64,000 nucleotides of DNA from Stomoxys calcitrans (Eukaryota; Arthropoda; Insecta; Diptera; Muscidae). The stretch covers positions 229,319,254-229,383,253 of the forward strand of contig NC_081553.1 in NCBI RefSeq assembly GCF_963082655.1. Reading direction: 5' to 3'. Made by a program: the position numbers and the translations under genes. The notes beneath the pieces were generated by a model, which searched no databases, was not told where the DNA came from, and saw only the letters and a program-made list of their open reading frames with translations. Shown here piece by piece: positions 33,581 through 45,484 of this stretch (its first letter is position 1; every line of letters begins with the position of its first letter).

Positions 33581-33735
33581 TAATTCAAAAAACGCTATGC
33601 ATCGCATATTAAGGGAAAATTTTATGATGAGAAAGCTGTGCGCAAGATCGGTGATGCTCTCAAGGTGCTGTTCACAAATCCATGCGTTGGCAAAAATCCA
33701 TGAATTAAAGCAGACGCCGGGGTCCATGAATATGA
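33570..33735 (+). pseudogene. Deleted mariner-like transposase relic
   Basis: Plus-strand translation gives HRILRENFMMRKLCARSVM, like the end of the mariner DNA-binding region (typically HxILxxxLGMRKLCARWVPR). It then jumps to HALAKIHELK, like the (A)KIHEL motif that precedes the third catalytic aspartate. The catalytic middle is missing, so this looks like an internally deleted copy that joins the 107-bp tandem repeat. The match is by eye and moderate. Confidence 0.4.
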
Positions 33736-33821
33736 TGGTACTGAAGTGGAGGCTTTAACCAAGCCTCCGAAACGTCTGCTAATGATGTATGAATACAGTG
33801 CATTGCGTTGGCAAGAGGAAA

Positions 33822-34178
33822 TTAGGAATTTGAGGCAGGGAAAAGGATGTAGTGGTTATTGACATTTGTCTTAAATCTTTGGATGTCAAAGTGGGTGGGA
33901 AAAATATTAGCCGGAAGTCGATTCCACATCCGAACGGTTCGGGCGAAATAAGAATTCTCTCTATAATGCATTGTGCGGCCCGCTGGCCAATCAATTACAA
34001 ACGGGTGTGAGTTCCTGGAATGTCTAGTATCCCTGACATACATCCTTACATCGGGAATAAGAAGACGAATATCAGACGAACACACACCATGGAAACATTT
34101 TATCATTCTTGTCCGTTGACACGGACAAATATATTCTTTCAGAAAAGAAATTGCCATTCCGCCAGTATGTCTGGCCAT
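33822..34178 (-). pseudogene. Non-LTR retrotransposon RT C-terminal fragment
   Basis: A 118-codon minus-strand frame contains RENSYFARTVRMWNRLPANI followed by FPTHFDIQRFKTNVNNHY. The pattern (N-S-[YF]-F-x-R-T-x-x-x-W-N-x-L-P ... F-K-x-x-V-N) is the typical C-terminus of CR1/jockey-like reverse transcriptase proteins. The catalytic RT motifs lie further 5' and are absent, so this is a 5'-truncated copy. Confidence 0.75.
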
Positions 34179-34214
34179 TTCTTTTCTGTAATCAATAAAA
34201 ATCTTTTATTCTAG

Positions 34215-34910
34215 TAATATTCAAGCTCATATCTTTCCCGCCCGTATCTCTCCCCTTTGGGAGATTAAAAAAAATTATATGAAATCAATGACCAACCGTT
34301 ATATGAAACCATAATGAATATAAAGTTTTAATTGCTTCACTAGATTTAGCGCCATCAGATTATTAAAAAATCCATCGGACAAATTTTTCCAAGTCAAAAA
34401 ATTTGAACTTACAATCTTACAATCTTAAAGCAAAAAATAGCAGATAACTATGTGATTAAGCTGAGAAATATTAGTGAAGATAGCTATAGTTCATAATGTC
34501 CTTTACTACTATGTAGAAGAAAATTTTATTTATAGAGCACTGTTCCCATCTTCTAAAAAAAAAAACATACATTGACTGTTAAATGTGCGTACAATTGCTG
34601 TCATACCGTTTCTGAGTAGAGCTAAATTTGCCCATGGTGCGTATGAATGACATGATGAGTGGTTATGTTGCTCATACGCAACCCAGCACTGCCAGCTCTG
34701 TTCAAATGGCATAACATAAATACCAAAGCAGAAATGGGCAAAAAATTTGTGTGCATGTTAGAAGAGAAAAAAAAATTAAAAATAAAATGTTTTCACGAAA
34801 ACTAACAACTGAATACCTAAGCTGATTTTTCCGTTAGTGGTTCTATTGAAAAATTGGTTATGCCGTTTAAGGTTAAATTTCTCAAATTTTAATTTAGTCA
34901 GCGGTTTCCA
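34215..34910. other. Unassigned stretch
   Basis: AT-rich; no gene or repeat is recognised. Confidence 0.4.
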
Positions 34911-34919
34911 GAATGATTA

Positions 34920-35214
34920 AATGCAAATTTTGCCCATGAACATTCCACTAAGGAACAGGGGCCATCTTCTCACATAACAATGAGTGCAGTTCGATTTAAG
35001 TTTAAGGTCAATGATAAGGGGCCTCCTTTTTATAGCCGAATCCGAACGGCGTGCCGCAGTGCGACACCTCTTTGGAGAGAAGTTTTACATGGCATAGTAC
35101 CTCATAAATATTACCAGCATTAGGAGGGGTACACAACCACTGAACATTTTTTTTATGGTCTCGCCAGGATTCGGATTCAGGCGTTCAGCGTCATAGGCGG
35201 ACATGCTAACCTCT
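34920..35214 (-). mobile_element. SINE-A copy, 5'-truncated, with target-site duplication
   Basis: GAATGATTA (34911-34919) and GAATGATCA (35215-35223) flank the copy. The element lacks the first ~17 bases of the head (no GGCCACCGTAGCGC), showing 5' truncation during retrotransposition. Box B is mutated to GGATTCGGATTC. Confidence 0.85.
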
Positions 35215-35223
35215 GAATGATCA

Positions 35224-35716
35224 CTTCCAAAATTTTTTGGAAAATTTTATGTTAAAATTTTTGAGCTTTATTTCTGACTTATGACAAGCCAATTTTCCCG
35301 CAAATCATAGCCTTATATTTCCTTCCTAACTAGAGCTCAAATTTTTTTTATGGCAATTCTATATGAGGATAGTTTTTTACCCATTCGCCGTAATGATTTA
35401 ATTTTCAAGTAGTTTTTTTGTGATATACGCATTATATTACCGCCTTGATTAGCGTCATCGAATGATATGTTATAAAGATTTAATTGGAATCATAATATGG
35501 AAGTGTACGATGGGTTCTGCTTACAACTTTTATTATATCTTTTATTTTCTCAACTAATGCAGTCAACGAAATCAATTTTTCTTTCTGAGCCCATATATAT
35601 GATAGGAAATGGTTTTCCCCGCAAAATTTATTAAAGAACATTGGGAAGATCGACACGACATCTATCTAGCGATATCTCTGCAAAGATAATTTCAAACCAC
35701 TACTACTTCTAAATAA
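35224..35716. other. Unassigned stretch
   Basis: AT-rich, no recognised features. TTATGACAAGCCAATTTT..CCGCAAAT is faintly similar to 47378-47400. Confidence 0.35.
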
Positions 35717-36003
35717 CCCATGATCATTCCATTAAGGAACAGGGGAAACTTCTATCATATCAATGAGTGCAGTCCGACTAACGTTTTAGCTCAATGATAA
35801 GGGACCTACTTTTTTATTCTGGGTCCGCATAGCGACACCCCTTGGTAGAGAAGTTTTAAAATGGCAAGATACTTCACAAATGTAGCCAATATTAGTAAGG
35901 GGATAATCTACGCAGAAAATTTTGTCGATGTTCACGACGAGATTTGAACCCAGGCATTCAGAGTCATTGGCGGACATGATAACCTCTGCGCCACGGTGGC
36001 CTC
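35717..36003 (-). mobile_element. SINE-A copy, divergent
   Basis: Antisense; GATTTGAACCCAGGC (box B), TGCGCCACGGTGGCCTC head. Several small deletions in the body. Confidence 0.8.
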
Positions 36004-36076
36004 TTTTTCATACGACTAGGAATACGACGTACTTACCACCTACCTAGATCGTTAACATTAGTGAAGGAAAGCAAAT

Positions 36077-36380
36077 GCAAATTTGCCAACGAAACCCAAT
36101 TAAGGAAAAGCTGAGACATTCTTCTCTTATCAATGATAAGCTCTAATTTTTATTGCATAGTTCAAATGGCTTGTGGCTGGACGACACCTCTTTGTAGAAA
36201 AGTTTTAAATGGCTGGTTAGGAAAGGTTAGAGTGGTAGTCTATTTTCCAAACCGAATCACTTATTCCAATCCATTGTGATACCACAGTAGTGACAGACCA
36301 GGCTTCTGGATGGAATCGAACCTGGCTACCAGCGTTACCCGCATGTCTGAATGCATTAAAAATATTGCCAGCATTAGTTG
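36077..36380 (-). mobile_element. SINE-A 3' part interrupted by SINE-B
   Basis: SINE-A antisense text (CAATTAAGG..GGACGACACCTCTTTGTAG..TTTTAAATGGCTGG) stops at about 36208. A minus-strand SINE-B follows, and a short SINE-A piece (ATTGCCAGCATTAG) resumes at 36362. Confidence 0.7.
36204..36345 (-). mobile_element. SINE-B copy inside SINE-A
   Basis: On the minus strand GGTAGCCAGGTTCGATTCC carries a perfect Pol III box B (GGTTCGATTCC). The body matches 20124-20230 (GACAGACC, ATTGTGAT) with the tail in CTAACC. The box A side is shortened. Confidence 0.7.
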
Positions 36381-36523
36381 AAAAAGGGTGTGGATATAAA
36401 TCCGCCTCATGACACTATGGATACAAACAAAGCCAGTACTCAGCTTGTGCGCTCTAAATACTTAAAAGTTACCCCGAAAAAGAAAATCAAAGTCAGGAAT
36501 TCCATGCTACTTACAAAATCCCT
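36380..36523 (-). mobile_element. Family-C non-LTR 3' end fragment
   Basis: AAAAGGGTGTGGATATAAATCC..GTCAGGAATTCCATGCTACTT matches the 3' untranslated region of the copies at 37867 and 58390. No coding part. Confidence 0.7.
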
Positions 36524-36597
36524 AAGGGGAAAAGTGAGACGATAACAACTGCAGAATTTTGCCAATGATAGCCTTTATTAATTAGGGATAACTACAG

Positions 36598-36762
36598 CTT
36601 TGCCATATAAAATCTTCTCCGCAAAGAGTTGTCGCTCTGCGGCACGACCTTCGGACTCTTATCATTGAGCTTAAACTTGAATCAGGCAGCACTCAATGTT
36701 ATGTGAGAAGTTTGCCTGCTGTTCCTTAATGGAATATTCATGGGCAAATTTTCATTTGCAAC
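36598..36762 (+). mobile_element. SINE-A 3' fragment
   Basis: TTTGCCATATAAAATCTTCTC to TTCATGGGCAAATTTTCATTTGC; head missing. Confidence 0.75.
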
Positions 36763-37866
36763 TACAGCTAAAAATTTTTTATTTACGTACCAGAACATTG
36801 ACCTTGACGTTTAGTCTAAGGGCCACGGTGGTCAGAGTAAAAAACTGTAGACCCAAAAGAATGAATGTGGAACATAGGGTTGGATACTTAAATCACCAAT
36901 TGACTTCAAAACAAACAAAAAGACAATTTTTGCTCCAGCATCAGATACATATAATAAATCAAGAATAGGCTATAATGACCGAATGTTCTTCTCTTGAATG
37001 TTGTCATAAGCGAATATGACTTTGACAGTACAAGCAACATTTGGACTATATAGAGTTGAGTTTTGTTAAGAGGGTGCTTGTTAATCATGAAATAGACTCT
37101 TGTTTGCATTCGTCATAGAAGTGATGTTTTTGGTGATCTATCGTATCATTACTCGTCATAATAAATAATCTCTGAACTGTATTCCCTTTTGCGCTCAAAG
37201 AAATTGTTTTTGAAACCATGGTATTTAGTATTTTATATATTTCGAATATTATTTAGTATTTTATATATTTCGAATATTTTTAATTTTTTTACTTTCTTAT
37301 TATTTATATATATTCATTTTCTTATTGTTTCTATTATTTTTGAGCATACTATCCTAAGATTATCTTAAATAAGTTTGTTAAGAAAATTTTAGCTCCTGAT
37401 TAGATAGTGAGAAAAAGCAAAGATCAGCTGCGATCAAACACAAACGTACAATATCAATTCCCTAGGGTACCACAAAAGGCCAAACTGGCCTCCGAGTGAA
37501 CTCACCTAAGGTGTGCTACCCTTTAAACCTAACCAGCAAATCGCCCAAAAGGCCAACAAAGCTGCTTAACAAGGTATAGTTAGAAAATTGCCTAAATGTA
37601 GTGCCATTTTACAAAAATTGTATCTTTAATTAGTCAGTGTCCCATTGGAGCTTGGATTGAAATAAAGTGAACGAATAAAGCCAGTTTAATAAAATTTTTC
37701 CCGTTATATGAGGTCAGAGTTTCGAAAGAAAATGGAATTTTTTATAGCTCAAGATTTTTAAAAAAAATTCTGAAACTTCTGGCGTATTTCACTTACCGTG
37801 TTAGTGTCTTTATGATACTCACAGGGTTTCCAAAAATCGGACATTTCATGGTTTCGATATTAGAAT
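36763..37866. other. Unassigned; possible further retroelement scrap
   Basis: A 30-bp direct duplication (TATTTAGTATTTTATATATT twice) lies at 37223-37282. At 37460-37530, CAAACTGGCCTCCGAGTGAA ... TTTAAACCTAACC looks like a non-LTR 3' end but I cannot assign it. Confidence 0.35.
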
Positions 37867-38182
37867 AGGTTAGGTTAGGTTGAAAAGAGGGTGCAGATAT
37901 TAATCCGCCCAAGCTACTATGAACATACACGTAAGCCAGTAATTGGCTTGTTATGCGCTCTAAAAACTATAAAGTAATCTCTAAAAAGAAAATTTTAGGT
38001 TAGGAATTCCCTGCTGCTTACAAAATCCTTAATTGTTTTCAATACCACTGCCTTAAGTTGGTTCATGTCTGGTATTGTGTCCCCACCTAAGTGCCGGTAT
38101 CTGTTAGACAGCAAAGCCGGGCAATGACAAAGGAAGTGCTCCAACGTCCATCATCTCCCCCGCATGACCTACACATGATTTC
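37867..38182 (-). pseudogene. Family-C non-LTR 3' end with coding tail
   Basis: The tail GGTTAGGTTAGGTTGAAAAG starts at 37867. On the minus strand the coding end appears near 38100-38180 (HCPALL..., before YRHLGGDT), with the zinc-knuckle region partly deleted. Confidence 0.7.
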
Positions 38183-38211
38183 CGTATTAAAAAAAATATA
38201 CTTATAATTCT

Positions 38212-38852
38212 GTTTTAGCGCCTCCTAAAGGCTCAAGAAGTCAAGACCCAAGATCGGTTTATATAGCAGCTATATCAATAAATGGACCGATTTGAACCGT
38301 ACTTCGCACATTTGTTGCAAGTGATACCAAAACACCACGTGCAAAATTTCGCTCAAATCGGATGAGAATTGCGCCCTCTAGAGGCTCAAGAAGTCAAGAG
38401 TCAAGATCAGTTTATATAGCAGCTATATCGAGTTATAGATCGATTTGAACGAACAGTTGTTGAAAGTGATATCAAAACACTATGTGCAAAATGTCAGTCA
38501 AATCGGACGAGAATTGCGCCGTCTAGAGGTTCAAGAAGTCAAGACCCAAGATCGGTTTATATGGCAGCTATATCAAAACGTGGACCGATATGGCCCATTT
38601 ACAATCCCAACTGACCTACACTAATAAGAAGTATTTGTGCAAAACTTCAAGCGGCTAGCTTTACTCCTTCGAAAGTTAGCATGCTTTCGACAGACAGACG
38701 GACGGACGGAGGGACGGACATGGCTGGACCGTCATGAAATGTCAAGACGATCAAAAATATATATATTTTATGGGGTCTCAGACAAATATTTTGAGTAGCT
38801 ACAAACAGAATGTCGAAATTAGTATACCCCCATCCTATGGTGGAGGGTATAA
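38212..38852 (-). mobile_element. HINE-A copy, 3'-truncated
   Basis: Two to three internal units. GACAGACGGACGGACGGAGGG is the antisense microsatellite (38691-38711), and TATGGTGGAGGGTATAAA is the 5' terminus at about 38838-38852. GCGCCCTCT (38371-38379) is the CTCF-like core on the minus strand. Confidence 0.85.
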
Positions 38853-38958
38853 AATCTCCGGTGAAGAGCAATTCACAGCCTACATAGAAAACATTAAAAT
38901 CACAGTTTATATTATGTTGTTCTCAGTATTTCTGCTTGCCAACATAACTATAAGAAAA

Positions 38959-39102
38959 TATCATTCAATAAACAGTAGAATACAGTGCACAGTATGCATA
39001 GCTAATTTATTTAATTCTAACCTCAGAGGTTATCATTCAATAAACAGTAGAATACAGTGCACAATAGGCATAGCTAATTTATTTAATTCTAACCTCAGAA
39101 GT
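38959..39102 (+). repeat. 72-bp tandem duplication, frame-preserving
   Basis: TATCATTCAATAAACAGTAG begins at 38959 and 39031, exactly 72 bases apart, with three or four differences. A plus-strand frame (38734-39126) reads through both as two 24-residue repeats (YHSINSRIQCT...NLFNSNLR). That frame starts inside HINE-A, so it is unlikely to be a gene. Confidence 0.85.
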
Positions 39103-39117
39103 AAACATATCAGTGTT

Positions 39118-39392
39118 TGGCGCTGAATGCCTGGGTTTAAATCCCGGTGAGAATTATAGAAAAAATATTTTCAGCCATGATTATCCCCTCCCAATGCTGG
39201 CGACCTTTGAGAGGTACTTTTCCAAGTAAGAACTTCTGCCCATAGAGTGGTTGCAATGCGGCACGCCATTCGGAGTCGGCCATAAAAACGAGGTCCCTTA
39301 TCATTGAGCTTAAACTTTAATCGGACAGCACTCATTGATATGTTAGAAGTTGAGACCTGTTCTTTATTAGAATGTTCATGGGCAAGATCTGC
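39118..39392 (+). mobile_element. SINE-A copy, 5'-truncated
   Basis: Begins at TTGGCGCTGAATGCCTGGG. Box B is GGTTTAAATCC. Body complete to TTCATGGGCAAGATCTGCA. Box A is missing. Confidence 0.85.
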
Positions 39393-41530
39393 AACCTAAT
39401 CCTTAGTATATGAAAAACGATTTCTATTTTTCCCAACAACCACCTTCTATTCTTCATCACAAAAACATTTTAAATGTTCACAAATTATCTTTTTATAACT
39501 TCTATATTTATTATAAATAATTTAAAAGAAATTCTCTCAGGATCACCTTCTTTTATATCTCAAACAAAAATATATCTTAACTTTCTCTCTTACCAATGAT
39601 ATAATGTAGAGAATTATCCTACCTTTATCCTACATTTTCGCTCCCCCTATTTCTGGGCATCTTATTTCTCCAACCATTTTAGTTCCTCGACATTTTAAGA
39701 TACGCATACAATCTAAGAAAAGATGAATATTAAATAAATCCTGACCAATCATAGTCAACGGCATTAGCAGCATCTCAAATACAGGCAAACGGTATTCAAC
39801 ATTACCCCAAGGGGTCCTTTGCATGGAATGCTAACTAAGAAATCAACCTAGCATACAACTACCAAATTTGCCCCAACACCAATACTAATGTCGAAAAAAA
39901 AACACATTTTTACAAACACCAGCATCGTTAGTTATCAACACTTGCACACACATAGCATTAGCGACGATTACCAACACCTTCGTGGACCATTTTGATGTCG
40001 GCAAGACGAACGTCTTCGTGTTGTGTTGTTGGCATGAATGAAGATTTCCTTTACCACTCAGCTAAGGAAGGATGTTTTAGAGTGTGTGTGTGTGTGAGTG
40101 TTTGTGTGTGTGCGTATAAGTGTTGGTCTTTGCTACAAATGGGTTTTTGTGTACTACTGCGCATTATCCTTGTTCTTTTCCTTTGGCACACACACACACA
40201 CAAACACAGTGACGACTTGCACACAAGCCAAGTCATTCGGTTTTGTTTTTCGCAGAGCACTGCCGAGATACGAACATGTTGCAAGACACATTTACTAGAT
40301 GCTGCTGCTCTTACATTTGCAAAGTGGCAGAGAAAATGTATAGAAATTATATGAATTTCTATATATTTTTGTGTGTGTGTGTGTGAATGGGTAAGGGTAT
40401 ATAAAGAAATGTGTATATATATTATATATATAAAATAGATAACTTTATAAAATGTTGTTGACCATGGAGGGTACAAATGTGTCAGTTTCTATGGGTGTGT
40501 GTGTGTTTTTGTCCACATAAATGCTGAGAAATCCTGCTTCCAAGTCTCCCGTCTGTGTCTGTGGATAATTTTAAATCAAAGATGGTTGGTAGGTAATTGT
40601 GGCAGTGAGTGCGACAACAGCAGCAGCAGCCATTGCTGCAGCTGCCCCAGCAACAATTGCCGCTACATTCACTTGCATGTTGCTGGTGATATTGTTGAAG
40701 GGGGGGAGGGAGGCCAGTGAAATGTTATACATTATAGAAAATATAGAAAATTATAATATAGTAAAACTCAAAATGAGAAAGAAGCTGACGCTGAGCCAGG
40801 ACGAAAATGCTACGACTGCGATGCGGCCACGACTTCGTCTAAATTCTCTGCATTTGGCTGAAGGAAATTCTAACGAACCGAACCTTGTGAGAAGTCCACT
40901 TGCTCTTGTGCCGAGTCTCTAGAACAAACTAAGCAAGCAAATGCCCTGCACCTCTTGTCTTTGGCTATGGCATCTTTTGGCCTCCTACCTACTCCTCCTA
41001 CTGCCATGTTTGCTGCATGCATCCTTTCTTAAATTCAACATTGGGCAAGGATCCTTTGGCATGCACACCACACTATGAGGGCTAGGAATTCTTGTGTGTG
41101 TGTGTGTGTGAGTGTAGCTGAACTGACTTACTTGAAAGGGCATTTGTGTGGCAATGTATGTTATGATGCTGATGATGATGATGAGGACATTGTTGTTGCT
41201 GGTCCTCCCTCTCTCCTTGGAAGCTGTTTTTGTGCTTTTCGCCTTTCTGCCTTATTATATTTTTCGTGCACAAGTAAATATGCCAAGAGATTTGCCAGCT
41301 GTTTGTTGGTGTTGTTGCCAGGCTTTGCTGCTTCTGCTGGTGGTTAGAAGTGATGGTGGTGCTGGCAGTGATATGGTGGCCATAAGTAGAAGACCAAGAC
41401 CGAATTGCAAGACAAAACGAAATGAAAAGAAGGACTCATTGTGACCATTAGACATTTTGTAAGGTTTAGTTTAGCTTTGGCTACTTTTGGCGTGAGTTCT
41501 CGTGTTAAATATTTTATTTCAAATCAAAAT
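39393..41530. other. Low-repeat island with GT/CA microsatellites
   Basis: No interspersed repeats from about 39400 to 41530. GTGTGT runs lie at 40082-40112, 40369-40385 and 41093-41111, CACACA at 40190-40202, and GCAGCAGCAGCC at 40619-40631. A short frame near 40770-40920 (MRKKLTLSQDENATT...) has mixed codon use but no recognisable family. The island looks like intronic or regulatory sequence. Confidence 0.4.
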
Positions 41531-41536
41531 AATATA

Positions 41537-41714
41537 CTATATATATAATATATATATATATATATATGAACGCACTCACACACACATATATATATAAATA
41601 ATTATATATATTGGAATAATTTCCCACTTACGCACATCGGCTATGCTCTCTCCAAAAAATATTCATCTAAAACATCAGTGTGTATACATTTAAATATATA
41701 TACATCTACACCTA

Positions 41715-41756
<42 letters not shown>

Positions 41757-41780
41757 AATGTGTATATATATATATATATC
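41537..41780. repeat. TA-rich microsatellite cluster
   Basis: Several (TA)n blocks separated by CGCACTCACACACAC and ACATTTAAATATATA. Assembly length here is unreliable. Confidence 0.9.
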
Positions 41781-43080
41781 TAAACGTATCTGTATAGAAA
41801 ATACTCCAAAAATTATATGTATTCAAATAAAAGGATATAACTTAAACATCTTAAGAGTTATTCATCTTAGGTCAAGCGAACGTTACGTTTGTTGCGCGCT
41901 TTAAATATTCGTTCGTAGGACTTTGAATACAAAAAAGAAACATAGAAAATCTTAAATATTTAAAAAAAAGAAAAATAAATCATTTAACAACGATCATTAA
42001 AAACAAAACAACAACAAAAAATTGCGCTTTAACAACTAACAACAAATTAATTAAACATCATTTAGAAAAAAATCTCTTTCAAAGCAACGAAGCATTAAAC
42101 TCAACTCATAAAAAAGTAAAAAAAAACAAACGTCATAATTCGTTAATTTCGGCCACCTCCAAAATAACAAACGGCTTTCACAAAACGAAAAACCCCCCAA
42201 ACGATAACTCGATGGTATATAAATTTTATTTTTAATAATAATCAGCTATCATTTTTTGCTCAATGCATTTTTTTGTTAATATTAATTTAATAATATAAAA
42301 AAAATATATTTAATAATACAAAATAAGTGAATTAACTCAACTGCTAACTAAAAAAAAACAGTGAAAACTTGGAAAGTGATTTTAAAATTATTAAAAAAAT
42401 TTTAAAAAATTTTAATGAGAATATTTTTCAATAAGTGTTTTATGGAAAAAAACAAAACAAAAAATAATACAACAAAAATACCAAAAATGCACATAACAAT
42501 TTCTTTTTAAATAAAATCGATTTGAAATTATTTTTTCTGTTTTTTTTATGACAAAAAATATTTTAAAAAGTGAAACATACTTCGGTTTTAAATAATTTAA
42601 ATTTTTTAAACAAAAAAATTTTAAATAAATTGGATAAAGCAGGTGCTTGAGAACCAGTAAATAAATCTATAATAATGTTTAAACCCCTGAAAATATTTTT
42701 ATCTGAATCATATAAAATGAAAGAATCATAGAGAATGAATATAACTTTCTTATAAATAACTAGTAGGCTGTTATTTTTTAAAATAAAAAACCTTAAAAAA
42801 GTAGCCGAATCTATTTAAAACAAATAAAGTCTCGTCAAAGAGGGATATTAAGAAAATATGACATCAAAAAAATATATTTACGCTGTTAAAACCATTTACA
42901 ACAAATATCATTATCAGTTTTTCGAGAAATATTTTCATCTGAGGCAAACCGTCAAAATGAAGATTACAATATTTTCAAAGTAAATAATGGCAGTTGAAAA
43001 CTGTGTATCCTGGAAGCGAAAAGGACATGTTTCAAATCCAAAGATTCAAATAAAAATTATTTAAAGTAAATTAAAAAAAA
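41781..43080. other. A/T-rich unassigned stretch
   Basis: 41870-42200 has CAACAACAAA and CAAACGGC-type text reminiscent of fly untranslated regions. No gene is supported. Confidence 0.35.
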
Positions 43081-43850
43081 AAAAACAATAACAAAAAAGT
43101 GTTAATAAAATAAAATAATAGGTTACATTAAATAAATAAAATAAAAATAATAAAATAAAAATAATAAAATAAAAAAAATACAATAAAAAAAATAGAATAA
43201 ACAAAAATAAAATAAAATAATAAAATATAATAAAATAAAATAAAAACAAAATAAAATAAAATAAAATAAAATAAATAACTTAAAACCATTAAAAAAACTA
43301 AAATAAAATTAAAAGAATAAAAAAATAAAAAAATAAAACAAAGCAAAATAAAAATAACATAAAATAATATAAAATTAAATAAATTAAAATATAATAAAAT
43401 AAAATAAAATAAAATATATCAAAATAAAGTGAAATAAAATAAAATAAATTAAAATAAAATAAAAAAAATAAAATAAAAGAAAATAACATAATATAAAATA
43501 AAATAAAAATAAAATAAAAAAATAAAATAAAATAACAAAATAAAATAAAATAAACAAAATTAAAGGAAATAAACTAAAATAAAATAAAATAAAATGAAGT
43601 AAAATAAAATAAAGTAAAAAAAAAATAAAATAAAATAAAGTAAAATGAAATAATATAAAATAAAAATAAAATAAAAAGAAATATAATAAAATAAAAAAAT
43701 AAAACAAAATAAAATAAAAAAAATAAATTAAAATAAAAAAGAATAAAATAAAATAAATTAAAATAAGTAGTAAGTAAAATATAAAAAACAAATAAAATAA
43801 AATAAAACAAAAATAAAGTAAAATAAATCAAAATAAAATAAACTAAAAAA
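43081..43850. repeat. ~770-bp AAAAT-like pentanucleotide tract
   Basis: Almost entirely AAAAT/AAAATA units with substitutions, on the plus strand. It reads as long Phe/Leu/Ile/Tyr-rich open frames on the minus strand, but those are a by-product of the repeat. A 3'-terminal SINE-A copy begins 55 bases to the right. Confidence 0.95.
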
Positions 43851-43905
43851 ATTACCCATATGAAACAAATTGAAATAAATTTAAATATTTATAATAATAA
43901 ACCCG

Positions 43906-44222
43906 ATTCCACCGTAGTGCAAAGACTAGCATATCCGCCTATGGCGCTGAACGCCTGGGTTCGAATCCTGGCGAGACCATCAAAAAAATTTTTCAGCGGT
44001 AGCTTTCCCCTCCTAATGCTGGCAACATCTGTGAGGTCTATGCCATGTAAAACTTCTCTCCGAAGAGGTGTCGCTCTGCGGCATGCCATTCGGACTCGCC
44101 TATAAAAAGGAGACCACATATCATTGGCTTAAACATGAATCGGACTGCACTCATTGATATGAGAGAAGTTTAACCCTGTTCCTTAGTGGAAATGAAATGT
44201 TCATGGGCAAAATTTGCATATT
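43906..44222 (+). mobile_element. SINE-A copy, near full length
   Basis: Starts TCCACCGTAGTGCAAAGAC (box A mutated), has a perfect GGTTCGAATCC box B, full body, a small AAATG duplication near 44192-44202, and ends at GGGCAAAATTTGCAT. Confidence 0.9.
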
Positions 44223-44612
44223 AAAATTTATCCTTGATTTTTCCAAGATCTTCCAGCTCGAGTTCACATTCAATGTTTTCTATTCAAAGAATAGCATAGT
44301 AAATAACTTAAATAAGTTTGCGCAAGTGTGTGTTATTATTCAGAACACTTAAGGCTGGTTAGTGGATCGTGATTTCTGTTACGCCATATAACTTCATCAG
44401 CACCTTTGTCAAATTGATTAAGCTGCCCCACCTACCAAAAGACTATTAAGTACGGAGTAGAGCACGATTTTGTTTTGATACAGGGCTCAATTAAACCCTA
44501 AATAATAATTAAATGAAATTAAATATAGTAAAATTAAAAAATAATATAAAAATAATGCAACTAATTAAAAAAAAATAAATTGAATAAAACCAAGAAAATT
44601 AAATATACTAAA
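44223..44612. other. Unassigned stretch
   Basis: No gene; AT-rich toward the right end. Confidence 0.4.
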
Positions 44613-45484
44613 CAAGTAAAAGCGTGCTAAGTTCGGCCGGACCGAATCTTATATACCCTCCACCATTTATCACATTTGTTGAGTTCTTTTCCCGGTATAT
44701 CTTTCGAGGCAAACAAAGGATAAAAGAAAATAATTGTTGGTATTGGTGCTATATCAAGTTATGATCAGATTCGGACTATAATCGAATTGAATGTTGGAGA
44801 CCATAGTACAAGTCATTGTGTAAAATTTCAGCCAATTCGAATAAGAATTGCGCCATTAAAAGGCTCAAGAAATAAAAAAGGGGATCGGTATATATGGGAG
44901 CTGTATCAGGCTATAGACCGATTCAGATCATATATGACACGTATGTTGAAATTCATGGCCATTGTACAAAATTGCAGTCAAATCGGATAGGAATTGCGCC
45001 CTCTAGAGGCTCAAGAAGTCAATTCCCCAAATCGGTTTATATGACAGTTATATCAGGTTATGGACCGATTTGTTGGAAGTCATAAGAAAACAAGTCATGC
45101 AAAATTTCAGTCAAATCGGATAGGAATTGCGCCGTCTGGAGGCTCAGGAAGTCAATATCCCAAATCGGTTTATATTTGGCATAGTTGTTGGATATCATAA
45201 CAAAACACTCACGCAAACATCAAAACATAGACCGATATGGCCAATGTACAATCCCAACCGACCTACAATAATAAGAAGAGTTTGTACAAAATTTCAAGCG
45301 TCAAGCTTTACTCCTTCGAAAGTCAGCGTGCTTTCGACAGACAGACGGACATGGCTATATCGGTTCAAAATGTTATGACGATCAAAAATATATATACATT
45401 ATGGGATCTCAGACGCATATTTCGAGGTGTTACAAACAGAATGACGAAATTAGTATACCCCCATCATATGGTGGAGGCTATAAA
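44613..45484 (-). mobile_element. HINE-A copy, both ends present
   Basis: Antisense 3' end CAAGTAAAAGCGTGC at 44613 with the hairpin TTCGGCCGGACCGAA, then TATACCCTCCACCAT, three to four internal units, a shortened microsatellite, and GGTGGAGGCTATAAAAG at 45484. The base before CAAG is A, i.e. T follows the element in sense. Confidence 0.88.

Noticed and set aside
40051..40476. 141-codon minus-strand frame with Thr-His runs
   Set aside because: Produced by CA/GT microsatellites.
40770..40922. Short plus-strand frame MRKKLTLSQDENATT... as a small gene
   Set aside because: About 50 codons, no homology recognised, in a microsatellite-rich island; insufficient support.
43061..43831. Several minus-strand open frames of 60-135 codons rich in Phe, Leu, Ile and Tyr
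   Set aside because: They are translations of the AAAAT-like repeat tract; frame and composition follow from the repeat.
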